8,514 nucleotides of DNA from Streptomyces regalis. Its GTDB lineage: Bacteria > Actinomycetota > Actinomycetes > Streptomycetales > Streptomycetaceae. The DNA lies in NCBI RefSeq assembly GCF_001509475.1, contig NZ_LLZG01000105.1, positions 1 through 8,514 on the forward strand, given 5' to 3'. The notes under the pieces were generated by a model. The model searched no databases, had not been told where the DNA came from, and was given only the letters and a program-made list of their open reading frames with translations. A program made the translations under genes and the position numbers. Of the stretch, positions 1 through 4,661 are shown piece by piece. Position 1 is the stretch's first letter; each line of letters begins with the position of its first letter.

Positions 1-109
1 GGCGGGGGTGTGCGGGTGAGTGGGGGTACGCGTCTATGCCTGCGGCGGCCTGTGCGGGTGGGGTGGGGGTTCGCGTAGCGCCTTGGGTTGCGTTGTGGGT
101 CGGGGCCGC

Positions 110-200
110 GCCGGGGGTGTCCGTCCTCGGTCGGGCGGTTGCCGTACCTCAGTGGGGTGGCCTGCGTTGACGCCCGCCGCTGCGGGCGGACACCCCCGGC
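110..200. repeat. Long inverted repeat with an internal hairpin
   Basis: GCCGGGGGTGTCCG (110-123) and CGGACACCCCCGGC (187-200) are perfect 14-base complements separated by 63 bases. A second, tight hairpin, CGCCCGC-CGCT-GCGGGCG (171-188), overlaps the right arm by two bases. Both lie beyond the TetR stop. They may act as back-up terminators for the TetR gene or for a gene arriving from the left of the window. Confidence 0.5.
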
Positions 201-213
201 ACGTCCCCTTCCC

Positions 214-241
214 GCCGTACGCGACTGCGGGTGCGTACGGC
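214..241 (-). terminator. Hairpin downstream of the TetR gene
   Basis: GCCGTACGC (214-222) and GCGTACGGC (233-241) are perfect 9-base complements around a 10-base loop. The hairpin begins 14 bases after the TetR stop codon, reading on the minus strand. It has no T-tract, which is normal for Streptomyces terminators. Confidence 0.55.
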
Positions 242-255
242 ATTCCCCATCGGGT

Positions 256-948
256 TCACGCCGGATGCGCGCGTGCCGTGATGTCCTCCCATGGGAAGTC
301 ACTCAGTGCCGCAAGGTTGGACATCGCCAGTGCGGCTGGGCCCATCGGGCCCTGGGCGGGGGCGTCGTCCGCTGCCCAGGTTTCTACGGCCACGCGTACG
401 GAGGCGGCGGCCACGGCGGCTGCGAAGCGGAGGGACGGGGAGGGTGCTGGGACGGTGTCGGCAACGTTGTCGTCGGTCCTCCCGGCCAGTACCTCCGCCA
501 GTCTCACCTCCGCCTCATGGCACACCTGCGCCCACACCTTCCGCAGTGCCGGGCTCGAGTCGGCCAGGCGGACCAGGGTGCGGACCCACTGCCAGGAGGG
601 TGCCGAGACGCCGGCGCCCGGGCTCAGGGTGTGGCGGGCGGCGTGTTCAAGGGCTTGGGGTACGGGCAGTTCGGGTGGGGCCGTGCGGACTGCCTCTGTC
701 CAGCGGTCGGCGCCGGCCGCGTAGAGCGGGGCCACCGCCTCCTCCTTGGTGGCGAAGTAGCGGTAGAAGGTGCGCGGCGCTATTCCGGCGGCCTGGGCGA
801 TGTCCTCGGCGCGGGTGGCGCGCAGGCCCTGCTTCACGAAGAGGGCAGCCGCGGCGCGGGCGATCTCCATACGGGTCGCCGCCTTGCGTCGCTCCGTGAG
901 GGACAGGGATGAAGTGGCGGTGGGGTGTGCGGGGGTGGGGCTGCTCAC
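256..948 (-). CDS. TetR/AcrR-family transcriptional regulator
   Basis: The product is a DNA-binding repressor of the TetR family, 230 aa from the start chosen here. The N-terminal TetR_N domain covers about residues 20-70. Its helix-turn-helix reads TRAEDIAQAAGIAPRTFYRYF (about 45-65), and FATKEEAV follows, as is typical of the family. The C-terminal half is helical, Ala-rich and diverged, so no ligand can be predicted. The longest frame starts at GTG 975, but no ribosome binding site precedes that codon and a 31-base palindrome overlaps it. I prefer the in-frame GTG at 948, because a TAGCCT -10-like box ends 7 bases before it, as in leaderless Streptomyces genes. The gene is followed by a 9-bp hairpin. 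It lies downstream of hrdD in the same direction but 400 bases away, so it is probably transcribed separately. From memory, the hrdD neighbour in S. coelicolor (SCO3201) is a TetR whose overexpression represses antibiotic production and sporulation; orthology is inferred, not tested. Confidence 0.93.
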   Translation of the reverse strand: MSSPTPAHPTATSSLSLTERRKAATRMEIARAAAALFVKQGLRATRAEDIAQAAGIAPRTFYRYFATKEEAVAPLYAAGADRWTEAVRTAPPELPVPQALEHAARHTLSPGAGVSAPSWQWVRTLVRLADSSPALRKVWAQVCHEAEVRLAEVLAGRTDDNVADTVPAPSPSLRFAAAVAAASVRVAVETWAADDAPAQGPMGPAALAMSNLAALSDFPWEDITARAHPA

Positions 949-952
949 GTTC

Positions 953-983
953 GGCAGGCTATGCCCATGTGGCACAATCTGCC
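953..983. promoter_or_regulatory. 31-base imperfect palindrome, candidate TetR autoregulatory operator
   Basis: Outer arms GGCAG (953-957) and CTGCC (979-983) are perfect. Inner arms TATGCC (960-965) and GGCACA (971-976) match at five of six bases, with the centre around 968. The palindrome covers the minus-strand TAGCCT box at 955-960 and lies immediately upstream of GTG 948. A dyad of this size covering a promoter is the usual layout for a self-repressing TetR gene. Function is inferred. Confidence 0.45.
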
Positions 984-987
984 ATTC

Positions 988-1028
988 GGGTGGGCCACCC
1001 CGTGGTTCAGGTACGGGGTGGCCCGCCC
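988..1028 (-). terminator. Strong hairpin, probable transcription barrier between hrdD and TetR
   Basis: GGGCCACCCCGT (992-1003) and ACGGGGTGGCCC (1013-1024) are perfect complements around a 9-base loop. The stem extends outward by three more G-C pairs after one mismatch (991/1025). It lies upstream of the proposed TetR promoter and downstream of hrdD, so termination of hrdD read-through is the simplest role. A role in a TetR leader is possible only if that gene is transcribed from further upstream. Confidence 0.45.
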
Positions 1029-1142
1029 TTCCAGCCCTGCCCCCGCTTCAGTGCCCGAAAAGAGCCGGGCCCCGGCACCCAGGGGGGATAGGCGCCGAAG
1101 CCCGGCTCGGGGAGTCCCGGCGCCGGGGGGAGTGCGTCGGGA

Positions 1143-1187
1143 CTTGGTCTGTCTGCCCTTGGACTGTTCGTGCTTGGTCTGTCGGGT
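1143..1187. repeat. Three tandem 15-base repeats
   Basis: Copies begin at 1143, 1158 and 1173. The first and third share CTTGGTCTGTC, and the middle one reads CTTGGACTGTT. A weak fourth copy may start at 1188. The repeat is outside any supported gene. Its function is unknown. Confidence 0.6.
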
Positions 1188-1212
1188 CTCGGTTCGGGGC
1201 CGGGGGGACCGT

Positions 1213-1246
1213 GACCTCAGGGTCCGAACTTCCTTGCCCTGAGGTC
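1213..1246 (-). terminator. Probable hrdD terminator
   Basis: GACCTCAGGG (1213-1222) and CCCTGAGGTC (1237-1246) are perfect 10-base complements with a 14-base loop. It starts 107 bases beyond the hrdD stop on the minus strand, with no T-tract. Confidence 0.5.
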
Positions 1247-1353
1247 TTGTTCCCGGGGTCCTGTCGGTTGAAGCGGCGTTACATCGCCATGTTTGCGCGG
1301 TCTTTCGCCACCCGGCGTACGCGGCCACCGCCGAGTGCACGCCCCGCCGAGCG

Positions 1354-2352
1354 CTACGCCGCCGCGTCGAAGCCGGTGCTGCGCGCCAGCTTCTTCAGCT
1401 CCAGCAGGGCGTGCTTCTCGATCTGCCGGATGCGCTCGCGCGTCAGGCCATGCTCCTTGCCGACCTCGGTCAGGGTGCGCTCGCGGCCGTCCTCGATGCC
1501 GTACCGCATCTTGATGATGGAGGCCGTGCGCTGGTCGAGGCGGCCGATCAGGTCGTCCAGTTCCTCGCTGCGCAGGAGGGTGAGGACCGACTGCTCGGGG
1601 GAGACCGCGGAGGTGTCCTCCAGGAGGTCGCCGAACTGGGTCTCGCCCTCGTCGTCCACCGCCATGTTCAGGGAGACCGGGTCGCGGGCCCAGTCCAGGA
1701 CGTCGATCACACGGTCCGGGTTCGAGCCGAGCTCGGCGGCGATCTCCGCGGGCTCCGGGTCGCGGCCGTGCTCCCGGTTGAACTCGCGCTGGACGCGGCG
1801 GATGCGGCCCAGCTCCTCGACCAGGTGGACGGGGAGGCGGATGGTGCGGGACTGGTCCGCTATCGAGCGCGTGATGGCCTGACGGATCCACCAGGTCGCG
1901 TACGTCGAGAACTTGAAGCCCTTGCGGTAGTCGAACTTCTCCACCGCGCGCACCAGACCGGCGTTGCCCTCCTGGATCAGGTCCAGCAGGGGCAGGCCGC
2001 TGCGCGGGTAGCGGCGGGCCACCGCGACGACCAGGCGGAGGTTGGAGCGGATGAAGATGTCCTTGGCCCGCTCGCTCTCGGCGATCAGGGCCTGAAGCTC
2101 CTCGCGGGTGGCGTCCGCCCTGGCCTCCTCGTACCCGTCGAGGACCTGCCTTGCGAACACACCCGCCTCGATGATCTGCGACAGCTCGACCTCTTTGGCT
2201 GCGTCGAGCAGCGGCGTACGCGCGATCTCGTCGAGGTACATGCCGACCAGGTCGCGGTCCGCGATCTCGCCGCCATGGGCGCGAACACTGCGTGCCGCGT
2301 CGGCGGTCCCGCCGGTGGCGGACTGACGACGGGCGACGGCACGGGTTGCCAT
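1354..2352 (-). CDS. hrdD: RNA polymerase principal-like sigma factor HrdD
   Basis: A group 2 sigma-70 factor of 332 aa, which binds core RNA polymerase and directs it to sigma-70-type promoters. Region 1.2 starts at about residue 33 (DLVGMYLDEIARTPLL). Region 2 follows at about 95-167, with LRLVVAVARRY and LDLIQEGNAGLVRAVEKFDY, then the 2.3/2.4 core KFSTYATWWIRQAITRSIAD. Region 3 spans about 174-250 and begins IRLPVHLVEEL. Region 4.2 is at about 293-320 (TLTEVGKEHGLTRERIRQIEKHALLELKKL), the -35-binding helix-turn-helix. The long acidic region 1.1 of an essential HrdB is absent, which fits the dispensable Hrd paralogues. The frame is open to 2469, but AAGGGAG lies 5 bases before ATG 2352, and the extra 39 residues upstream are low complexity. 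The 332-aa length equals what I recall for S. coelicolor HrdD. HrdA or HrdC would be the alternatives. A sigma-R-type promoter lies upstream. Confidence 0.93.
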   Translation of the reverse strand: MATRAVARRQSATGGTADAARSVRAHGGEIADRDLVGMYLDEIARTPLLDAAKEVELSQIIEAGVFARQVLDGYEEARADATREELQALIAESERAKDIFIRSNLRLVVAVARRYPRSGLPLLDLIQEGNAGLVRAVEKFDYRKGFKFSTYATWWIRQAITRSIADQSRTIRLPVHLVEELGRIRRVQREFNREHGRDPEPAEIAAELGSNPDRVIDVLDWARDPVSLNMAVDDEGETQFGDLLEDTSAVSPEQSVLTLLRSEELDDLIGRLDQRTASIIKMRYGIEDGRERTLTEVGKEHGLTRERIRQIEKHALLELKKLARSTGFDAAA

Positions 2353-2366
2353 GCGTGCTCCCTTGC

Positions 2367-2403
2367 GGTGGGGGTCCCCCCACGCCTTTGAGGGCAGTGG
2401 GGG
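2367..2403 (-). promoter_or_regulatory. Three-arm hairpin element in the hrdD leader, next to the RBS
   Basis: Reading along the hrdD mRNA there is an arm CCCCCAC (2403-2397), a complementary arm GTGGGGG (2383-2377), a second CCCCCAC (2374-2368), then the RBS AAGGGAG (2364-2358). The middle arm can pair with the first (13-base interval, itself containing GCC/GGC) or with the third (tight loop ending 3 bases before the RBS), but not both. I recall similar G-tract/C-tract hairpins being dispersed in Streptomyces intergenic DNA, so it may be a repeat copy rather than a switch. Confidence 0.5.
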
Positions 2404-2467
2404 AGGACTGGCGGGTGGTTCTTGAACGCTTGGGACTCTGCTCGAGTGCCCGCCGTTCGATGGAAAC

Positions 2468-2493
2468 AACGACTGGAATCAGGACAGAATTCC
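2468..2493 (-). promoter_or_regulatory. Sigma-R-type promoter of hrdD
   Basis: On the minus strand GGAAT (2493-2489) is followed by exactly 18 bases and GTT (2470-2468). This matches the GGAAT-N18/19-GTT consensus of the thiol-oxidative-stress sigma factor SigR of Streptomyces. The expected transcript would start near 2461, about 110 bases before the hrdD start codon. From established work as I remember it, hrdD belongs to the S. coelicolor SigR regulon, which supports the call. Confidence 0.8.
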
Positions 2494-2525
2494 CAACCCG
2501 CCCCTCTATTTTTCTGATCTTGCAG

Positions 2526-2531
2526 TACCCT
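2526..2531 (+). promoter_or_regulatory. Weak -10-like box upstream of the acetyltransferase gene
   Basis: TACCCT fits TANNNT and lies 23 bases before the ATG, but no recognisable -35 is at the right distance. The intergenic region also carries the divergent hrdD promoter. Confidence 0.25.
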
Positions 2532-2554
2532 GTCCGGCCACGTGAGGAGGCCCG

Positions 2555-3085
2555 ATGCCGTCGGAACGTACAGAGGTGCAGGTCAGGCCGGGAGTCGAGA
2601 GTGACCTCGAGGCTCTCACCGGCATCTACAACCACTATGTACGTGAGACGCCCATCACATTCGATACCGCGGTCTTCACGCCGGAGGAGCGCCGCCCTTG
2701 GCTGCTCTCCCACCCTGAAGACGGCCCGCACCGGCTGATGGTTGCCGCGGAGAGCCGTCCCGGACGCGACTCACAGCGGATTCTCGGCTACGCCACATCC
2801 AGCGCCTTCCGGGCGAAGCCCGCCTACGAGACCTCCGTCGAGGTCACCGTCTACCTCGCACCGGACGCCGGCCGCCGTGGCGTCGGCACCCTCCTCTACA
2901 AGGCCCTCTTCGAGGCCCTGGCGGAGGAGGATGTGCATCGCGCCTACGCGGGGATCGTCCCGCCGAACGAGGCGTCCGTGCGGCTGCACGAGCGGTTCGG
3001 ATTCCAGTACGTCGGCACGTACCGCGAGGTGGGCCGCAAGTTCGGCCGGTACTGGGACGTCGGCTGGTACGAGAAGGAGCTCTGA
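2555..3085 (+). CDS. GNAT N-acetyltransferase, phosphinothricin acetyltransferase-like
   Basis: A 176-aa enzyme predicted to transfer acetyl from acetyl-CoA to an amino group in the cytoplasm. The start IRP/VRPGVESDLEALTGIYNHYV and the segment ETPITFDTAVFTPEER are typical of the Pat/Bar/YncA subfamily. GNAT motif A is at about 97-118, with the pyrophosphate-binding loop GRRGVGTLLY (R107-R108-G109-V110-G111). Motif B is at about 137-150 (PNEASVRLHERFGF). The C-terminal GRYWDVGWYEK matches the family's conserved W-containing end. GAGGAGG lies 6 bases before the ATG. It is divergent from hrdD across 202 bases and ends 12 bases from the convergent dioxygenase stop. Members acetylate phosphinothricin, methionine sulfone/sulfoximine or related amino acids. 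The true substrate cannot be read from sequence, so a bar/pat symbol is not assigned. Confidence 0.92.
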   Translation: MPSERTEVQVRPGVESDLEALTGIYNHYVRETPITFDTAVFTPEERRPWLLSHPEDGPHRLMVAAESRPGRDSQRILGYATSSAFRAKPAYETSVEVTVYLAPDAGRRGVGTLLYKALFEALAEEDVHRAYAGIVPPNEASVRLHERFGFQYVGTYREVGRKFGRYWDVGWYEKEL

Positions 3086-3099
3086 GACCCCGGCGGGTC
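3086..3099. terminator. Short hairpin between convergent stops
   Basis: GACCC-CGGC-GGGTC forms a 5-bp GC stem with a 4-base loop. It starts directly after the acetyltransferase TGA and runs into the dioxygenase stop codon. A shared bidirectional terminator is plausible, but the stem is short. Confidence 0.35.
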
Positions 3100-3883
3100 A
3101 GCCGAACTGCACCGACCGCTTCGCCAGCCCCATCCAGAACCCGTCGATCACCGACTTCTGTGCCGCCCGCTCACCGGACGCGTCCGCCGCGCCCATCGTC
3201 ACGAACAGCGGGGCGAAGTGCTCGGTGCGCGGGTGGGCGTAGCGGCCGGCCGGAGACTTGTGGAGGAAGTCCAGCAGGGCGTCCCAGTCGCCGCCCTCCA
3301 GTGCCCGGCGGCCCCAGTCGTCGAACTCCACGGACCAGGCGGGGATGCCGCCCTGCCGCAGGGCGGCGAGGTTGTGGGTGAAGAAGCCGGAGCCGACGAT
3401 CAGTACGCCCTCGTCGCGCAGCGGCGCCAGCTTGCGGCCGATCTCCATCAGCTTCACCGGGTCGAGGGTCGGCATGGAGACCTGCAGGACGGGGATGTCC
3501 GCCTCGGGGTACATCTCGACGAGCGGGACGTAGGCGCCGTGGTCGAGGCCGCGGTCGGGGATGTCCTGCACGGGCATGCCGGGGGCGCGCAGCAGTTTCC
3601 GGACGGACTCGGCGAGTTCGGGCGCGCCGGGGGCCGCGTACGTCACCTTGTAGTAGTGCTCGGGGAATCCCCAGAAGTCGTAGACGAGAGGAACGGTCTC
3701 GGTGGCACCGATGGCGAGCGGGGCCTCCTCCCAGTGGGCGGAGACCATGAGGATCGCCTTGGGGCGCGGCAGTCCGGCGGACCAGGCGGCGAGCTCGGCG
3801 GGCCAGATCGGGTCGTCAGCGAGGGGTGGGGCGCCGTGGCTGAGATAGAGAGCGGGCATGCGCTCCTGCGTGGCGGCGGACAT
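3098..3883 (-). CDS. DODA-type (LigB superfamily) extradiol ring-cleavage dioxygenase
   Basis: A 261-aa class III extradiol dioxygenase of the YgiD/DODA type, which opens catechol-type aromatic rings with a non-haem metal. The metal-site motifs are in order: LSHGAPPL with H16, VSAHWEE with H50, RGLDHGAYVPL with H115 (likely catalytic acid/base) and EHFAPLFV with H222. VGSGFFTHNL (H170) is also conserved in the family. The length is normal and no gap is seen. There is no signal peptide, so it is cytoplasmic. GGAGGGAG lies 8 bases before the ATG. It is divergent from a MarR regulator across 110 bases, and the shared interval has palindromes over a TTGAAA-N17-TACCGT promoter, so MarR control is likely. 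YgiD-like enzymes cleave L-DOPA or other catechols in vitro; the physiological substrate here is unknown. Confidence 0.92.
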   Translation of the reverse strand: MSAATQERMPALYLSHGAPPLADDPIWPAELAAWSAGLPRPKAILMVSAHWEEAPLAIGATETVPLVYDFWGFPEHYYKVTYAAPGAPELAESVRKLLRAPGMPVQDIPDRGLDHGAYVPLVEMYPEADIPVLQVSMPTLDPVKLMEIGRKLAPLRDEGVLIVGSGFFTHNLAALRQGGIPAWSVEFDDWGRRALEGGDWDALLDFLHKSPAGRYAHPRTEHFAPLFVTMGAADASGERAAQKSVIDGFWMGLAKRSVQFG

Positions 3884-3913
3884 GGCGGCGACTCCCTCCG
3901 GCGACCTGAAGCC

Positions 3914-3926
3914 ATTTGCTTCAAAT
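3914..3926. promoter_or_regulatory. Candidate MarR operator 1
   Basis: ATTTG-CTT-CAAAT is a perfect 5-base dyad in an AT-rich island. It lies just downstream of the predicted dioxygenase transcription start and is overlapped by another dyad, GAAGC (3908-3912) and GCTTC (3918-3922). Size and AT content suit a MarR dimer. Confidence 0.45.
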
Positions 3927-3948
3927 CTAAAGCTTCTCTGCTCAAAAG

Positions 3949-3977
3949 ACGGTACGCCGCGGTAGTTAAAATTTCAA
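3949..3977 (-). promoter_or_regulatory. Probable dioxygenase promoter
   Basis: On the minus strand TTGAAA (3977-3972) and TACCGT (3954-3949) are separated by 17 bases, close to the housekeeping TTGACA-N17-TANNNT consensus. A transcript would begin near 3942 and have a leader of about 59 bases. Confidence 0.55.
3966..3977. promoter_or_regulatory. Candidate MarR operator 2
   Basis: TTAAAATTTCAA is a 12-base palindrome with one mismatched pair. It covers the -35 box of the dioxygenase promoter and a TAAAAT (3967-3972) that could be the -10 of the MarR gene, so one bound dimer could repress both directions. Confidence 0.45.
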
Positions 3978-3993
3978 GGAGAGCTCTCGTACA

Positions 3994-4539
3994 GTGGAGT
4001 ACATGAATACGGCATCGACCTCCGCACCACCCTCGCCCGTATCCGCATCCGCGGAGGAACCGCGCTGGCTCACCGACGATGAGCAGCGCGTATGGCGTGC
4101 CTACATCGACGCGTCCACCCTGCTCGAGGACCACCTGGACCGCCAGCTCCAGCGGGACGCGGGCATGCCGCACGTCTACTACGGCCTGCTGGTCAAGCTC
4201 GCCGAGTCCCCGCGCCGCCGGCTGCGGATGACCGAGCTGGCGATGTACGCGAAGATCACCCGCTCCCGCCTCTCGCACGCCATCGCCCGGCTGGAGAAGA
4301 ACGGCTGGGTCCGGCGCGAGGACTGCCCCGACGACAAGCGGGGCCAGTTCGCGGTCCTGACCGACGCGGGCATGGAGGTGCTGCGGGAGACCGCGCCGGG
4401 CCATGTGGCGGCCGTGCGCCAGGCGATGTTCGACCGGCTCACCACCGAACAGCAAAAGGCCCTCGGCGAGATCATGCGGATCGTCGCCGAGGGCCTGCAG
4501 CCCAGCGAAGCTGGTGCGGACCTGCCCTGGCTCCGCTGA
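3994..4539 (+). CDS. MarR-family transcriptional regulator
   Basis: A winged helix-turn-helix repressor of 181 aa from GTG 3994, or 178 aa from ATG 4003. Counting from the ATG, the winged helix runs from about residue 56 to 122. The recognition helix is in MTELAMYAKITRSRLSHAIARLEKNGWV (about 76-103), and the wing contains the family signature REDCPDDKRGQFAVLTDAG (about 105-123). Flanking helices form the dimer interface. The start is unsettled: AAGGAG is 12 bases before the GTG (long), while GTGGAG is only 3 bases before the ATG (short). The first 20 residues are Ser/Ala/Pro-rich and probably disordered. The divergent dioxygenase is its likely target. MarR proteins commonly respond to phenolic ligands or oxidation. 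No Cys other than that in the wing (C108) is visible, so a thiol switch cannot be argued strongly. Confidence 0.93.
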   Translation: MEYMNTASTSAPPSPVSASAEEPRWLTDDEQRVWRAYIDASTLLEDHLDRQLQRDAGMPHVYYGLLVKLAESPRRRLRMTELAMYAKITRSRLSHAIARLEKNGWVRREDCPDDKRGQFAVLTDAGMEVLRETAPGHVAAVRQAMFDRLTTEQQKALGEIMRIVAEGLQPSEAGADLPWLR

Positions 4540-4578
4540 ACCGCTGATTCAGCAGCGAGCCGCGGCAGGTCCTGGGGT

Positions 4579-4613
4579 CGTACGTACGGAGCGTCCCCAT
4601 CCCCGTACGTACG
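4579..4613. terminator. Hairpin between convergent MarR and MFS genes
   Basis: CGTACGTACGG (4579-4589) and CCGTACGTACG (4603-4613) are perfect 11-base complements with a 13-base loop. The hairpin lies in the 122-base gap between convergent stop codons, so it can serve transcripts from either side. Confidence 0.6.
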
Positions 4614-4637
4614 CCTGGTCCCGAGTCCCGAAGGAGT

Positions 4638-4653
4638 ACGACCGTACGGTCGT
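4638..4653. terminator. 16-base perfect palindrome, second element in the convergent gap
   Basis: ACGACCGTACGGTCGT is fully self-complementary and ends 9 bases from the exporter stop codon. It is most simply a terminator partner of the adjacent hairpin. A protein-binding dyad cannot be excluded because there is no loop. Confidence 0.4.
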
Positions 4654-4661
4654 CGTCGGCC

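Larger units (their letters stand above)
1..255. other. Gene-free left edge
   Basis: I see no convincing coding sequence here. The long open frames read as low-complexity Gly/Arg/Pro protein, typical of antisense GC-rich DNA. It holds the inverted repeats described separately. It also has an imperfect 25/26-base direct repeat (9-33 and 51-76, both starting TGTGCGGGTG and ending CGCGT), which is G-rich on the plus strand. Confidence 0.5.
976..1353. other. Gene-free region between TetR and hrdD, rich in inverted repeats
   Basis: No supported gene lies in these 378 bases. The overlapping frames give Arg/Pro-rich protein without domains and no start with a ribosome binding site. The stretch contains a 16-bp stem (988-1028), a 12-base self-complementary palindrome CCCGGCGCCGGG (1116-1127), a three-copy 15-base repeat (1143-1187) and a 10-bp hairpin (1213-1246). 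These features would separate hrdD transcripts from the TetR gene. Confidence 0.5.

Noticed and set aside
88..912. 274-codon plus-strand frame (and others) over the TetR gene
   Set aside because: These are antisense frames with Cys/Gly/Arg-rich composition. The minus strand has a clear TetR helix-turn-helix.
945..1340. 131-codon minus-strand open frame between hrdD and TetR
   Set aside because: Composition is low complexity, no domain is seen, no convincing RBS is present, and it runs through strong hairpins. Kept as non-coding.
1217..2731. 504-codon minus-strand open frame covering hrdD
   Set aside because: It is a different frame over hrdD. The translation is Arg/Pro/Gly-rich with no domain, as expected from GC-rich codon bias.
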